Source: Thermoplasmata archaeon (GTDB lineage Archaea > Thermoplasmatota > Thermoplasmata > SG8-5 > JAGLSY01). Taken from it: a stretch of 8,152 nucleotides of DNA. The stretch lies in NCBI GenBank assembly GCA_023137005.1, contig JAGLQE010000267.1, forward strand, positions 1 to 8,152, given 5' to 3'. The position numbers were made by a program, and so were the translations under genes. Of this stretch, positions 1 to 7,940 are shown one piece after another; positions within the stretch are counted from its first letter, which is position 1; every line of letters begins with the position of its first letter. The notes beneath the pieces are model-generated. The model did not search any database. It saw nothing but the letters and a program-made list of their open reading frames with translations, and was not told the origin of the DNA.

Positions 1-116
1 GTGCGAAGATGATGCTCAATGCTGGCATCGTGGAAGTCATCTACAAAGGTGATTACAATGATGAGCTGGCTGTCGAACTCCTGAAGGAAGGCAATATCAA
101 GATCTGGCGGTTTTGA
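1..116 (+). CDS. Deoxycytidylate (dCMP) deaminase family protein, C-terminal fragment
   Basis: Only the last 37 complete codons are inside the window (first full codon at 3, TGA at 114-116). The peptide starts AKMMLNAGIVEVIYKGDY and continues NDELAVELLKEGNIKIW. This is the typical end of ComEB/dCMP deaminase-type zinc enzymes, where the second Cys of the PCxxC zinc motif directly precedes 'AK' and is followed by an INAG-I-x-x-I-x-Y-x-GDY-x-D stretch. Bases 1-2 (gt) fit the end of a TGT Cys codon, but its first base is outside the window. The family deaminates dCMP to dUMP for thymidylate synthesis in the cytoplasm. The zinc-binding HxE and the first Cys cannot be seen, so the substrate is inferred from family resemblance. 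The next gene on the strand has its own promoter, so this gene probably ends its own transcription unit. Confidence 0.75.
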   Translation, partial: AKMMLNAGIVEVIYKGDYNDELAVELLKEGNIKIWRF

Positions 117-181
117 TAAGGCCCCCGCCATGATGATAAGATGCAATACTCGATCACCCCATCAGTCAAATCCGGTAAAAG

Positions 182-189
182 TTATATAT
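182..189 (+). promoter_or_regulatory. TATA box for the receiver/ATP-grasp gene, leaderless start
   Basis: TTATATAT begins 30 bases before the ATG at 212 and is preceded by a purine-rich GGTAAAAG that could be the TFB recognition element. Archaeal transcription usually starts about 22-27 bases after the TATA centre, which here falls on or next to the ATG. No Shine-Dalgarno sequence precedes the ATG, which agrees with a leaderless mRNA and supports 212 as the start. Confidence 0.6.
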
Positions 190-211
190 CAATCCAGGTT
201 TATTCAGTCTC

Positions 212-3160
212 ATGGAAGATGCCCCCGAATTTCAAAAGAAGGATTTCAGGCCCATAATACACAGGTCCTTCGATCTCATGAAATTCCAGATAAGCCGTAT
301 ACTTTTGGTGTCCAGTCTTTATGATGCCTTCACTCTCGAGGAGGAAGGTTTACTTTCAGAACAGATCTCTGGCAAGTACGAGGACCTGGCTCTTTCATCC
401 CCACCCCGTGTGAGTCGTGTATCCACTGGTGAAGAGGCCCTGGCCGAGCTCGGAGAAAGGCACTATGATCTGATAATCACGATGCCCAGGCTCATAGATA
501 TCGACCCCTTCGAGTTCGGCAAAAGGGCGAAGGAACTGCAACCTGGGGTCCCGGTCATACTTCTTTTGACCGATACATCCGATCTTCCCACTTTTTACCG
601 TCCAGGGAGGCATGACAATGTGGACAAGATATTCTTCTGGAATGGTGATTCCGCCCTCTTCATGGCCATAACCAAGTACGTGGAGGACATGATGAATGTG
701 GAGAGGGATACCAAGCTGGCCATGACCAAGGTATTGCTCGTGGTCGAGGATTCTCCCAGGTATTATTCGATATTCTTACCCGCCATATACACCGAGATAG
801 TCAGGCAAACGCAGTCGTTAATGGCCGAGGGCCTGAACGATCATGAGAAGGTATTCAGGAAAAGAGCCAGACCCAAGATCCTGCTGGCAGAGAACTATGA
901 AGAGGCCATTGAGATATACACGAAATACAAACAAGATATTCTCGGGGTCATCACCGATGTCTCATACCAGAAAGAGGGAAAGAGGGAGCATGAGGCTGGT
1001 TTCCAACTCCTGGATGAACTGGATAAAGATACACCCGTTCTTATCCAATCCTCCCACGCCGAATGCGGCCTCAAGGCCCGTGAGCTGGGCAAGGTGTTTT
1101 TGGACAAGAACTCGGAAACACTCCTTCAGGACCTCAGAGAATTCTTCAAAAGCCATCTGGGATTTGGCAATTTCATCTTCAAGCTACCCACTGGTGAGCA
1201 TATTGGACATGCTTCGGATATCAATGAGTTCATAGAATATTTGGGAATTGTCCCGAGTGAATCAGTTATTTATCATGCAAAGGCCAATCAATTCTCCAAT
1301 TGGCTGATGGCCCGGGGTGAGGTGGACCTTGCCCGAAAATTGAGACCAAAGAAGGTGTCGGATTTCACAAGTGAGGATGAGATGCGCCATTATCTGATAG
1401 CCGCTATTCAGGCATCTAGACGGAACAAGCGTCGCGGGGTCATCACGGACTTCGAGCAACAGAATTTCGAGTATGCGGAGACCTTTACCAGGCTGGGTGG
1501 CGGTTCTCTTGGTGGAAAGGGTCGGGGCCTGGCTTTCCTTTCATCATTGCTTGTCCAGTCGGATATTCGTAAAAAGATCCGAGGCTGCCAGGTCAAGATA
1601 CCGGATACGATGGTGATAGGTACGGATCTCTTTGACATCTTCATGGAGGAGAATAATCTGTATGATGCACTTCATGGAGATATGGCTGATGCTGATATAT
1701 CAGACCTCTTCGTCAATGCCAAGATAGGCCAGGACCTGAAAGGATCCCTCTGGAAATATCTCACACATGTCACGGAGCCCATCGCGGTCAGATCTTCCAG
1801 TCTTTTGGAGGATTCCCAGAACCAGCCCTTTGCCGGCATCTATTCCACATACATGCTTCCGAACAACTGCTTTGATGAAGAGACCAGGGTGGAACAGCTC
1901 TGCCAGGCCATAAAATTGGTCTATGCATCCGCTTTTTACAAGTCGGCCAGGGCCTATATCCAGTCCACCGTGCACATCACGGAGGAGGAGAAGATGGCCA
2001 TCGTGCTTCAGAAATTAGTGGGCAAGACATATGGCACAAGATTCTATCCCATATTCTCGGGAGTGGCCCAATCCATCAACTACTATCCCGTGGCCCCGCT
2101 CAAGCGCGATGATGCCATCACCAGTGTGGCGCTCGGCCTAGGGAGGATCGTGGTAGAGGGCGAGCAGGTGCTCAATTTCTCACCCGCGTATCCCAAGGTG
2201 CTCCAGGGTTTCGCCAGCCCCGAAGAGGCCATAAAGAACTCGCAAAAGCACTTCTACGCACTGAACGTGGACAATTCGGACACATGTTATGATTTCAGGA
2301 TGGGGGAGGATGTCACACTTCTCCGCATCCCGACATCCGAGGCCGAGGAGGACGGAACCCTGGTCTACCTGGCCAGCACCTACCTGGCCAATGACAATCG
2401 CCTGAGGGACGGGGTGGGGTATGACGGGCCCAAGGTCATAACCTTCTCAGGAATTCTCAATTACAATATGATACCCCTGGTCAAGATAGTCAAAGAACTT
2501 CTGAGGGTGGGGGGAACCGGCATGGGCAGTCCGGTAGAGATCGAATTCGCATCCACCACTGATGAGAATGGAAAACCCGAGTTCTACATACTTCAGATCC
2601 GACCACTGACCGGCCTCAAGGAAAAGAAGCAGATCAAGGTGAAGCAGGCGGATATCGACGCTTCATTCATCCACACGAACAAGGCCCTGGGAAATGGCAC
2701 ACTTGAAGGCATCCAGGATATCCTCTTCATACCACCCGACAAGTTCGATAATACCAAAACCCTGGACATCGCCCAGGAGATCGGCCAGTTCAATAAGGAG
2801 CTGGAGGGAAGACCATATCTCCTCATTGGTCCCGGCAGATGGGGCACGCGCGACCATTCACTCGGTATCCCTGTGGAATGGGACCATATCTCCAATGCCA
2901 GGGCGATCGTGGAAGCATCCCTGGAGGATTTCAGGATAGATCCGTCCCACGGCACGCATTTCTTCCACAATATCACATCTCTCGGCATCATGTATTTCTC
3001 CATACCCTATGGCACAGAAAAAGCCCATATTGACTGGGACTGGCTCATATCTCAGGTTCCGGAGACCAAGAAGGAGCATGTGATACATATCAAGCTCAAT
3101 GAGGACCTGTGCATCAAGGTGGATGGAAGGAGTGGGCAGGGTGTGGTTGTAGAATTTTAA
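212..3160 (+). CDS. Receiver-receiver/ATP-grasp (PPDK N-domain) fusion protein lacking PEP synthase catalytic parts
   Basis: This is a 982-residue soluble protein with no signal peptide or membrane segment. Residues 28-160 form a receiver-like fold (ILLVSS near 30) in which the phospho-acceptor site reads LIITMPRL, with no aspartate. Residues 172-316 form a second receiver with the key positions kept: E179/D180, D249 in VITDV, S280/S281 and K299. Residues 321-380 are a short module with H355 and FSNWLMARGE. Residues 425-802 are the ATP-grasp domain of PEP synthase/pyruvate phosphate dikinase, with GGGSLGGKGRGLAF (429-442), AVRSSSLLEDSQ (525-536) and QIRP (795-798). The remaining 180 residues contain GPGRWGTRD (873-881) and SHGTHFF (912-918). 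The phosphohistidine swivel (TxGGxxCH type) and the PEP/pyruvate barrel are absent, so PEP synthesis from pyruvate is not expected. Proteins of this length and order are known in Bacteroidetes and other bacteria without a settled function. The start at 212 keeps the extra N-terminal segment they share; M23 (278) is the alternative. A regulatory or phosphotransfer role is inference. Confidence 0.85.
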   Translation: MEDAPEFQKKDFRPIIHRSFDLMKFQISRILLVSSLYDAFTLEEEGLLSEQISGKYEDLALSSPPRVSRVSTGEEALAELGERHYDLIITMPRLIDIDPFEFGKRAKELQPGVPVILLLTDTSDLPTFYRPGRHDNVDKIFFWNGDSALFMAITKYVEDMMNVERDTKLAMTKVLLVVEDSPRYYSIFLPAIYTEIVRQTQSLMAEGLNDHEKVFRKRARPKILLAENYEEAIEIYTKYKQDILGVITDVSYQKEGKREHEAGFQLLDELDKDTPVLIQSSHAECGLKARELGKVFLDKNSETLLQDLREFFKSHLGFGNFIFKLPTGEHIGHASDINEFIEYLGIVPSESVIYHAKANQFSNWLMARGEVDLARKLRPKKVSDFTSEDEMRHYLIAAIQASRRNKRRGVITDFEQQNFEYAETFTRLGGGSLGGKGRGLAFLSSLLVQSDIRKKIRGCQVKIPDTMVIGTDLFDIFMEENNLYDALHGDMADADISDLFVNAKIGQDLKGSLWKYLTHVTEPIAVRSSSLLEDSQNQPFAGIYSTYMLPNNCFDEETRVEQLCQAIKLVYASAFYKSARAYIQSTVHITEEEKMAIVLQKLVGKTYGTRFYPIFSGVAQSINYYPVAPLKRDDAITSVALGLGRIVVEGEQVLNFSPAYPKVLQGFASPEEAIKNSQKHFYALNVDNSDTCYDFRMGEDVTLLRIPTSEAEEDGTLVYLASTYLANDNRLRDGVGYDGPKVITFSGILNYNMIPLVKIVKELLRVGGTGMGSPVEIEFASTTDENGKPEFYILQIRPLTGLKEKKQIKVKQADIDASFIHTNKALGNGTLEGIQDILFIPPDKFDNTKTLDIAQEIGQFNKELEGRPYLLIGPGRWGTRDHSLGIPVEWDHISNARAIVEASLEDFRIDPSHGTHFFHNITSLGIMYFSIPYGTEKAHIDWDWLISQVPETKKEHVIHIKLNEDLCIKVDGRSGQGVVVEF

Positions 3161-3203
3161 AATTCATTTAATTTAAAATTTTAGATCAGAAAATAAGAAA
3201 GAT

Positions 3204-3229
3204 TGCCCTGGCCTTTGAAAGCCAGGGCA
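3204..3229. terminator. Bidirectional hairpin terminator between convergent genes
   Basis: A perfect 9-bp stem (TGCCCTGGC with GCCAGGGCA) closes an 8-base loop (CTTTGAAA). The + strand runs into TTATTT, and the - strand runs into a T-rich ATCTTTCTTATTTT, so it can serve both the gene ending at 3160 and gdhA ending at 3249. An AT-rich stretch with overlapping inverted repeats at 3153-3183 may help the + strand stop. Confidence 0.6.
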
Positions 3230-3248
3230 TTATTTCGCTTGTTCTGGA

Positions 3249-4724
<1,476 letters not shown>

Positions 4725-4732
4725 TTAATTAC

Positions 4733-5923
4733 ATGCATCCCATCAATGACATCAGAGGTTCAGTGTCATCCCGACTCAAGGACAAGCGTATAGTACTGGG
4801 TATAACGGGCAGCATCTCGGCTGTGGAGACCATCAGGATGGCGAGAGAGCTGGCCAGACACGGGGCCGATGTGATTCCAGTCATGTCCGAGGCCGCGACC
4901 AGGATAATTCACCCGGATGCCATACACTTTGCCACTGGCCATCAGCCGATCATCAGGTTGGACGGTGCAGTGAAGCATGTGGAGTTGTGTGGAGAGACAA
5001 GTAGCCGTGCGGACCTTCTTCTTATAGCACCATCGACCGCCAATACCATCTCCAAGATAGCCCATGGGATCGATGATACTCCAGTTACCACGATGGCCAC
5101 ATGCGCCATGGGCTCCAAAATGCCAATAATAATAGTTCCAGCAATGCATGGTTCCATGTACAAGCACGAGATCCTTTTGGACAATATCCAGATACTGAAA
5201 GATCACGGAGTGATATTCGTCCAGCCCAGAGTGGAAGAGGGCAAGGCCAAGATCGCCTCCAGGGACGACATAGTTCACTCGGTCATCCACTGTCTGGGTG
5301 ATAGATCCTTCGCATCAAAGAAAGTACTGGTCATAACCGGCCCCACATCCGAGCCAATTGACGATGTAAGGGTCATCACAAACCGCTCGACAGGGTTCAC
5401 AGGCGTGCAGTTGGCCCTTGAAGCATATTATCGGGGGGCGGATGTCGAGGTCTGGGCAAGCAGGGGGATGGATGTTCCGGATATGCTGAATGTAAAGAGA
5501 TTTGAAACTGTTGGCGACCTGGAGAAACTGGCTAATGATGCAAAGGCCGACGTGATCCTCGTGCCCGCGGCCATATCGGACTTCCTTGTTGAAAAACATC
5601 AGGGTAAGGTAAGTTCTTCCAAATCCGCCACCATTGAATTAACACAGGCTCCCAAGATACTCGGTCTTCTGAGAAAGAACACCAAAGCACTCATAGTGGG
5701 CTTCAAGGCAGAGACTGGCATAGGTCTTGATGAATTGGAGACCCGGGCCATAAGGAGAATGAAGGAGCACGGTCTGGGCATGATAATAGCCAATCTGATG
5801 GAGGATGTCGGCTCCTATGATACGAAGGCCATGATACTCCGAAAGGATGGCAAGAAAGATATATTCAATCTGAAGAAATCTGAGCTGGCCACCATTGTTT
5901 TTGACATAATCAAGGGTGAGTGA
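4733..5923 (+). CDS. coaBC: Bifunctional phosphopantothenoylcysteine decarboxylase / phosphopantothenate-cysteine ligase
   Basis: This 396-residue cytoplasmic enzyme joins 4'-phosphopantothenate to cysteine using a nucleoside triphosphate (CoaB) and decarboxylates the product to 4'-phosphopantetheine with FMN (CoaC). The CoaC half shows GITGSISAVE (23-32), KHVEL with the probable catalytic H82, APSTANTISKIAHGIDD (99-115) and PAMHGSMY (136-143), the archaeal form of the PxMNxxMW motif. The CoaB half starts near 196 with VLVITGPTSEPID, then NRSTG (217-221), PAAISDF (278-284), K292 and VGFKAE (322-327). Length is typical of archaeal CoaBC. ATG 4733 was chosen because archaeal homologues commonly begin with MHP and a TATA box sits at the right distance. 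The in-frame ATG at 4706 would add nine residues and lies next to that TATA box; TTG 4718 is also possible. Pantoate kinase follows after one stop codon, so the pair forms a CoA operon. Confidence 0.95.
   Translation: MHPINDIRGSVSSRLKDKRIVLGITGSISAVETIRMARELARHGADVIPVMSEAATRIIHPDAIHFATGHQPIIRLDGAVKHVELCGETSSRADLLLIAPSTANTISKIAHGIDDTPVTTMATCAMGSKMPIIIVPAMHGSMYKHEILLDNIQILKDHGVIFVQPRVEEGKAKIASRDDIVHSVIHCLGDRSFASKKVLVITGPTSEPIDDVRVITNRSTGFTGVQLALEAYYRGADVEVWASRGMDVPDMLNVKRFETVGDLEKLANDAKADVILVPAAISDFLVEKHQGKVSSSKSATIELTQAPKILGLLRKNTKALIVGFKAETGIGLDELETRAIRRMKEHGLGMIIANLMEDVGSYDTKAMILRKDGKKDIFNLKKSELATIVFDIIKGE
5915..5920 (+). promoter_or_regulatory. Ribosome binding site supporting a TTG start for pantoate kinase
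   Basis: GGTGAG overlaps the last codons of coaBC and lies 3-4 bases before TTG 5924. GGTGA matches the archaeal anti-Shine-Dalgarno well, though the spacing is short. No ATG or GTG is available between the coaBC stop and the conserved N-terminal CPGH motif, so TTG is the only usual start. Confidence 0.6.
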
Positions 5924-6826
5924 TTGGCCTCGCAGACCTCGGCCAATATCATAAAAGCCTACTGCCCGGGCCATATAACTGGAATTTTCACAGTAGAGGA
6001 TACTGACCCAGATCCAATAAAAAAAGGTTCCAGAGGCCTGGGATTCTGCACTGAGTTGGGAGCCACATCTGAAATATCATTCAGGGCTGGAACCGGGATA
6101 CTAGGCATAAGCATAAATGGCGAGGCCAGTGATGCTCCGGTCACTCGAATGGCCCTGGAACACATGCTTCCAAAACTTAGCCTGGACATGGAGATAGATA
6201 TCCAACTCCAAGCTCCCATGGGCCAAGGTTTTGGTATGAGTGCCGCGGGCACCTTCGCCACCTGTCTGGCCGCAGCCACACATCTCAATCTCTTCAACCC
6301 ATTCATTCTGGCTTTACGGGCCACCCATATTGCCGAGGTCGAACTCGGTGCGGGTTTGGGTGATGCGATAGCCCAATCAATAGGAGGCTTCGTTCACCGC
6401 ATGGTCCCGGGTGCTTCCAGTATGAGCAATGCCAGAGGCCTGATCACTCCAGATACAGAAGTGATATTCTGCATACTGGGTGGTGAGCTGAGCACCAAGA
6501 GCATTATTCAACATCCCGAGAAAAAAAAGGTAATTCTCCAGGAGGGCGTACGATACCTGGCCGAGTGGGAGAAGAAGCCAGATTTTGATAATTTCCTCAC
6601 CCTGTCCAATAGATTCGCCAGGGATACTGGTCTGATGACCGAGGAGATGGAAAATATACTGGAAGGACTTCCAGAGGCCTCGCAGGGAAGCATGGTCATG
6701 CTGGGCAATAATATCTTCATGATAGGGGGAGCCTCATCAGGCATTGAAAGACACCTGTCGGATCATGGTAAAGTGATAAGGACCAGGATAACTACCCAAG
6801 TTCCACGTATGATCGAAAGGAATTGA
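5924..6826 (+). CDS. pok: Archaeal pantoate kinase (GHMP family)
   Basis: This 300-residue kinase phosphorylates pantoate with ATP to 4-phosphopantoate, the archaeal entry step to CoA that replaces bacterial pantothenate kinase. Motifs in order: AYCPGHITGIF (12-22), the family-typical GSRGLGFCTELGATSE (35-50), VTR (73-75), the GHMP ATP-binding loop PMGQGFGMSAAGTFA (98-112), HIAEVELGAGLGDAIAQ (135-151, with D147 a likely catalytic Asp) and GGELSTK (186-192). Length is normal for the family. Translation starts at TTG 5924, directly after the coaBC TGA and in the same frame, so coupled re-initiation is likely. In archaea its product goes to phosphopantothenate synthetase (not in this window) and then to CoaBC, so the operon holds steps one, three and four of the branch. 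The call rests on motif order and on the coaBC neighbour. Mevalonate and homoserine kinases share the ATP loop but not the GSRGLGFC segment. Confidence 0.92.
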   Translation: MASQTSANIIKAYCPGHITGIFTVEDTDPDPIKKGSRGLGFCTELGATSEISFRAGTGILGISINGEASDAPVTRMALEHMLPKLSLDMEIDIQLQAPMGQGFGMSAAGTFATCLAAATHLNLFNPFILALRATHIAEVELGAGLGDAIAQSIGGFVHRMVPGASSMSNARGLITPDTEVIFCILGGELSTKSIIQHPEKKKVILQEGVRYLAEWEKKPDFDNFLTLSNRFARDTGLMTEEMENILEGLPEASQGSMVMLGNNIFMIGGASSGIERHLSDHGKVIRTRITTQVPRMIERN

Positions 6827-6863
6827 TCGATAAAAGATCAATGAAAAGAAGTCGGAAAGAGTA

Positions 6864-6893
6864 ATGGCATGGCGGCCAAAACCGTCATGCCAT
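6864..6893. terminator. Bidirectional hairpin terminator between pantoate kinase and bioY
   Basis: A 12-pair stem (ATGGCATGGCGG with CCGTCATGCCAT, one G-U pair) closes a 6-base loop, CCAAAA. The + strand continues into CATTATATTGTATTTTTATTT and the - strand into a T-rich TACTCTTTCCG. It sits in the 99-base gap between two convergent genes. Confidence 0.65.
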
Positions 6894-6925
6894 CATTATA
6901 TTGTATTTTTATTTGTCCAGGAATC

Positions 6926-7510
6926 TTAAACAACCTGCCTGGTGGTTATCATCCTGCTCACGGAGGCGGCTGCTATTGCCTTGACCACATCCCCTATCAC
7001 GAAGGGAATGACTGCCATTGCCAGCACGGTTCCGAGGCCGTATCCGGTCATATAACCGAACCACAGTGCGCCGAGGACGTAGATGATACCGACACCGACC
7101 ATCATGAGGGCCAGTAAGTTGCGGAAATTCCTTGTTTCGGTATATTTCTCAACAGCCCAGCCTATTATTGCCGCAGCAATAACAAAGCCTACCAAGTATC
7201 CAAGTGTGAACATACCGCTTACCCCGGCCAGCCACGGCACTCCAGCCAGGCCAAGACCAACATACAGGCCTTGACTCAATGCTCCGAACCTGCTACCGAG
7301 AACCACTCCGGCCAATAGCACAGCGAAGACCTGGCCGGTCAGAGGAATTGGATTGCCCGGTATGAATAGTTTCATCTGTGCCAGTAAGCCTGTCAAACAT
7401 GCGAAGCCCAGTGCGAGCATGACCTTGCGTGCAAAGTCCAGTTCATTCTGCCATTCATAGAACCTGTGTCTCAGGAACCTGTATTTGTTTACGGAAACAT
7501 CAACATTCAT
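6926..7510 (-). CDS. bioY: BioY, biotin-specific S-component of an ECF transporter
   Basis: This 194-residue membrane protein with about six hydrophobic segments binds biotin for uptake. Family marks are PGNPIPLTGQVFAVLLAG (51-68), LGSRFGALSQGLYVGLGLAGVP (71-92), the substrate-loop region AGVSGMFTLGYLVGF (95-109) and PFVIGDVVKA (169-178), whose D174/K177 pair belongs to the conserved last helix. A basic and aromatic N-terminal tail of about 29 residues precedes the first hydrophobic segment, which is longer than in typical BioY; it is likely cytoplasmic. GGAGATGATT ten bases upstream supports ATG 7510. The energising ATPase and EcfT genes are not in the window, so the protein either works with a shared ECF module elsewhere or alone. 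The gene has its own promoter and appears to be transcribed alone. The cell is therefore probably a biotin scavenger (inference). Confidence 0.93.
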   Translation of the reverse strand: MNVDVSVNKYRFLRHRFYEWQNELDFARKVMLALGFACLTGLLAQMKLFIPGNPIPLTGQVFAVLLAGVVLGSRFGALSQGLYVGLGLAGVPWLAGVSGMFTLGYLVGFVIAAAIIGWAVEKYTETRNFRNLLALMMVGVGIIYVLGALWFGYMTGYGLGTVLAMAVIPFVIGDVVKAIAAASVSRMITTRQVV

Positions 7511-7514
7511 TACG

Positions 7515-7524
7515 AATCATCTCC
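7515..7524 (-). promoter_or_regulatory. Ribosome binding site of bioY
   Basis: The minus strand reads GGAGATGATT, close to the archaeal consensus GGAGGTGATC, with the GGAG core 10 bases before ATG 7510. It favours this start over internal methionines. Confidence 0.65.
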
Positions 7525-7574
7525 ATCATCATTCTGGAATTTCAATTCACCCCAGGGTTGTGGAGAGGCATGGA

Positions 7575-7588
7575 AAATACGTATTTAA
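7575..7588 (-). promoter_or_regulatory. bioY TATA box overlapped by a 12-base palindrome (possible operator)
   Basis: The minus strand carries TTAAATAC (7588-7581), a TATA-like element about 78 bases before the bioY ATG, which gives a leader of roughly 48 bases, as for gdhA. Positions 7575-7586 form the perfect palindrome AAATACGTATTT, covering most of this element. A repressor bound there would block TBP. That it responds to biotin is only a guess: it does not resemble the usual bacterial BirA operator. Confidence 0.4.
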
Positions 7589-7610
7589 CGATATCCTTTT
7601 GAAATAATGA

Positions 7611-7641
7611 ATTGCCAGAATATTACTTAATATCGGGCAAT
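7611..7641 (-). terminator. Hairpin terminator after the DUF357 gene
   Basis: The outer stem ATTGCC/GGCAAT (6 bp) and inner stem ATATT/AATAT (5 bp) are separated by a small internal loop and close a 4-base loop. The hairpin begins two bases after the DUF357 stop codon, and the minus strand then runs into TCATTATTTC. It would separate DUF357 transcription from bioY, which has its own promoter 23 bases further on. Confidence 0.5.
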
Positions 7642-7643
7642 GC

Positions 7644-7940
7644 TCATTCATACAATGTGAACAACTGGTCGTCTTCATCTACATCGAACAGCCCCAATCT
7701 CGCCCCCGCATCCAGCCAGCCATGGGAATAGTTCACGCACGCGAATGCATTAATGAGATCCCCAGTCTCGTAAAAGTGCTCGGCATCTTCAAAATAGGCT
7801 GTGGCCATGGAAAGAAAATCATCGGCCGCGGTCCTCATGAAGGATCTCTCAGGAGATATTATCTTCAACTGCTCCAAGGCCTTCCTTGTTTTCGATAGAT
7901 ACCTCGCTATGTGCTCTTCGGGTATGATGTCTCGCTCCAT
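7644..7940 (-). CDS. DUF357 family protein, small archaeal helical protein of unknown function
   Basis: This 98-residue soluble, probably all-helical protein carries the family hallmark NYSHGWLDAGARLGLF (70-85), preceded by AYFEDAEHFYETGDLINAFACV (48-69). That pattern gives a pair of amphipathic helices reminiscent of HEPN/TPR-like helical hairpins. The length is normal for the family, which is largely archaeal and has no assigned reaction. ATG 7940 is the only possible start: an in-frame TAA lies eight codons upstream, with no GTG or TTG between. A good Shine-Dalgarno sequence is missing; the nearest purine run, GGGGGAA, is about 17 bases away. The start lies inside the end of the upstream membrane protein gene, with a 92-base overlap in a different frame, so translation may be coupled. 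The tail after residue 85 is acidic (DVDEDD). Confidence 0.88.
   Translation of the reverse strand: MERDIIPEEHIARYLSKTRKALEQLKIISPERSFMRTAADDFLSMATAYFEDAEHFYETGDLINAFACVNYSHGWLDAGARLGLFDVDEDDQLFTLYE

Noticed and set aside
117..211. Small open frame starting at 130 and overlapping the start of the gene at 212
   Set aside because: The peptide is low in recognisable features, overlaps the TATA box region and has no ribosome site.
2593..3003. 136-codon minus-strand open frame inside the receiver/ATP-grasp gene
   Set aside because: It is antisense to a conserved region, its composition is that of a shadow frame, and no motif is seen.
212..3160. Calling this gene PEP synthase (ppsA) or PPDK
   Set aside because: Only the ATP-grasp motifs match. 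The phosphohistidine and PEP/pyruvate domains needed for the reaction are missing.
4766..5290. 174-codon open frame on the minus strand inside coaBC
   Set aside because: It is an antisense shadow of a well-supported gene, with no family motif, promoter or ribosome site.
5921..5923. TGA between coaBC and pantoate kinase as selenocysteine or recoded codon
   Set aside because: CoaBC ends at its normal family length, and a ribosome site plus TTG follow directly. No selenocysteine-type context was recognised, so an ordinary stop is simpler.
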